DNA from: Gammaproteobacteria bacterium
Lineage (GTDB): Bacteria > Pseudomonadota > Gammaproteobacteria > Steroidobacterales > Woeseiaceae
Length of the DNA: 7,787 nucleotides
Direction of reading: 5' to 3'
Assembly (NCBI GenBank): GCA_029881015.1
Contig: JAOUNK010000151.1
Span: 1-7,787, forward strand
In this document: positions 7,024 through 7,787 of the stretch, piece by piece
Numbering within the stretch: position 1 is the stretch's first letter
Layout of the letters: every line of letters starts with the position of its first letter
Notes under the pieces: generated by a model
The model's database searches: none
Seen by the model: only the letters and a program-made list of their open reading frames with translations
What the model was told of the DNA's origin: nothing
Position numbers and translations under genes: made by a program

Positions 7024-7759
7024 AGTGTGCAGTCCAGCCGCCGTCAACACGCAAGCTATGGCCGGTGACCGACCCGGCGCCGGGCGAGGCGAGATACAGG
7101 ACCGCCGCCACGATGTCATCGAGAGTCGCCAGTTTCTTGAGGGGAATCATCCCGAATACAAACTCCCGAAATTCGGGATCATCGAGCATCGGCATGGTTA
7201 AGGGTGTCTCGACAAACGTCGGTGCGACCGAATTAACCCGGATTCCCTTGGGTCCAAGTTCCACAGCCATCGCTTTGGTGAGGCCTTCGATCGCATGCTT
7301 GGTCATGCAATACACGGTTCTGCGCGGCGAACCCACATGTCCCATCTGTGACGACATATTGATAACCGAGCCCGACACGTTCTGTGCCAGCATGGCCTTC
7401 ACGGCCGCCTGCGCCACGCGGAATGCCGCCCTGATATTGAGATCAATAACGAAGTCGAGCGCCTCGGTATCAATTTCGACAAATGGCTGCGGCCGGTTGC
7501 CCCCGGCGTTGTTGACGAGAATGCTCAGTCCGTCAACGGAGGCGACACGCTCAATAAACTCGTCGTCGGTTACATCAGCAATCCAGGTCTCGATACGCCC
7601 GGATTCGTGCTTTCCCAATTCCGCCAGGTCTTTTCCTGTACGGGCTACGGCAATGACGCGGGCCCCGGAATCCGCCAGACCCTCGGCACAGGCCCTACCT
7701 ATGCCCCGCCCCGCACCGGTTACCAGCGCAACCTGACCTTCCAACATTGACGCCATCAT
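7022..7759 (-). CDS. Classical short-chain dehydrogenase/reductase (SDR)
   Basis: A 245-residue cytoplasmic NAD(P)-dependent oxidoreductase of the classical SDR type, full length. The Rossmann glycine motif TGAGRGIG is at 14-21, the acidic D62-V63 pair contacts adenine, and NNAG is at 83-86. The catalytic residues are Ser137, Tyr150 and Lys154 (YCMTK), with Asn108 as probable fourth member. The cofactor-flanking P180-T181 and C-terminal VDGGW complete the pattern. Beta-strand 2 ends in A-R (39-40) with no acidic residue, which suggests a preference for NADP(H). The substrate is not evident; the family includes many 3-oxoacyl, sugar and polyol enzymes, and the neighbouring symporter suggests catabolism of an imported compound. 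Start choice: ATGs lie at 7759, 7756 and 7747. A GGAG is three bases before the first and six before the second, so translation may begin at 7756. It is the first gene of the operon in this window. Confidence 0.94.
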   Translation of the reverse strand: MMASMLEGQVALVTGAGRGIGRACAEGLADSGARVIAVARTGKDLAELGKHESGRIETWIADVTDDEFIERVASVDGLSILVNNAGGNRPQPFVEIDTEALDFVIDLNIRAAFRVAQAAVKAMLAQNVSGSVINMSSQMGHVGSPRRTVYCMTKHAIEGLTKAMAVELGPKGIRVNSVAPTFVETPLTMPMLDDPEFREFVFGMIPLKKLATLDDIVAAVLYLASPGAGSVTGHSLRVDGGWTAH

Positions 7760-7769
7760 TGACTCCGCG

Positions 7770-7785
7770 TTGCATCCGGATGCAA
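7770..7785. promoter_or_regulatory. Perfect 16-bp palindrome, candidate operator
   Basis: TTGCATCCGGATGCAA is fully self-complementary with a central CG. It sits just upstream of the ribosome site of the dehydrogenase, the first gene of the operon. A 16-bp palindrome with central CG is the usual shape of a LacI-type operator; other dimeric repressors are possible. It is close to the window edge, so the promoter and the regulator gene are not seen. Confidence 0.55.
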
Positions 7786-7787
7786 TA

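Noticed and set aside
7065..7736. Plus-strand open frame of 223 codons
   Set aside because: It mirrors the dehydrogenase gene; the minus frame carries all the classical SDR motifs.

Overview
The window reads as a bacterial chromosomal segment of moderately high GC. Every supported gene lies on the minus strand, so biological order runs from high to low coordinates. A TonB-dependent outer-membrane receptor, a predicted lipoprotein and an LAGC lipobox point to a Gram-negative. Pairing of such a receptor with a TPR-sulfotransferase suggests an environmental, perhaps marine, gammaproteobacterium; that placement is inference from general gene style, not from a marker gene.

Right block (7759 down to 4600): a compact three-gene operon. 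It runs from a classical short-chain dehydrogenase/reductase, through a sodium:solute symporter of the SSS/SLC5 family (11 nt gap, with the Shine-Dalgarno overlapping the preceding stop), to an alpha/beta-hydrolase lipoprotein (TGATG stop/start overlap, translationally coupled). A perfect 16-bp palindrome lies just upstream of the dehydrogenase and is a candidate operator for the operon.

Middle (4599 to 4224): a 376-bp non-coding gap. It holds a good sigma70-type promoter for the next gene, three copies of the octamer GTTTTCAG (minus strand), and a widely spaced 11-bp inverted repeat with one arm inside the promoter spacer.

Left block: a full-length 809-residue TonB-dependent receptor (4223 to 1794) with signal peptide, TonB box, plug and beta-barrel ending in Phe. 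A very strong intrinsic terminator follows. Then comes a TPR-sulfotransferase starting at GTG 1719 and running off the left edge of the window (573 codons present). This last gene has no ATG near its start.

Working model (inference): the receptor takes a substrate across the outer membrane, the envelope-anchored hydrolase may cleave an ester or amide from it, the Na+ symporter brings the product into the cytoplasm, and the dehydrogenase oxidises or reduces it. The substrate cannot be named from sequence. The symporter core looks closer to the organic-anion type (SMCT/SMVT-like) than to sugar SGLTs. The sulfotransferase could act on a separate acceptor; its link to the receptor is positional only. 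I found no tRNA, rRNA, CRISPR array or insertion sequence, and no clearly undescribed system. The most unusual signals are the regulatory-looking DNA around the two transcription units and a calcium-loop-like motif in the receptor.
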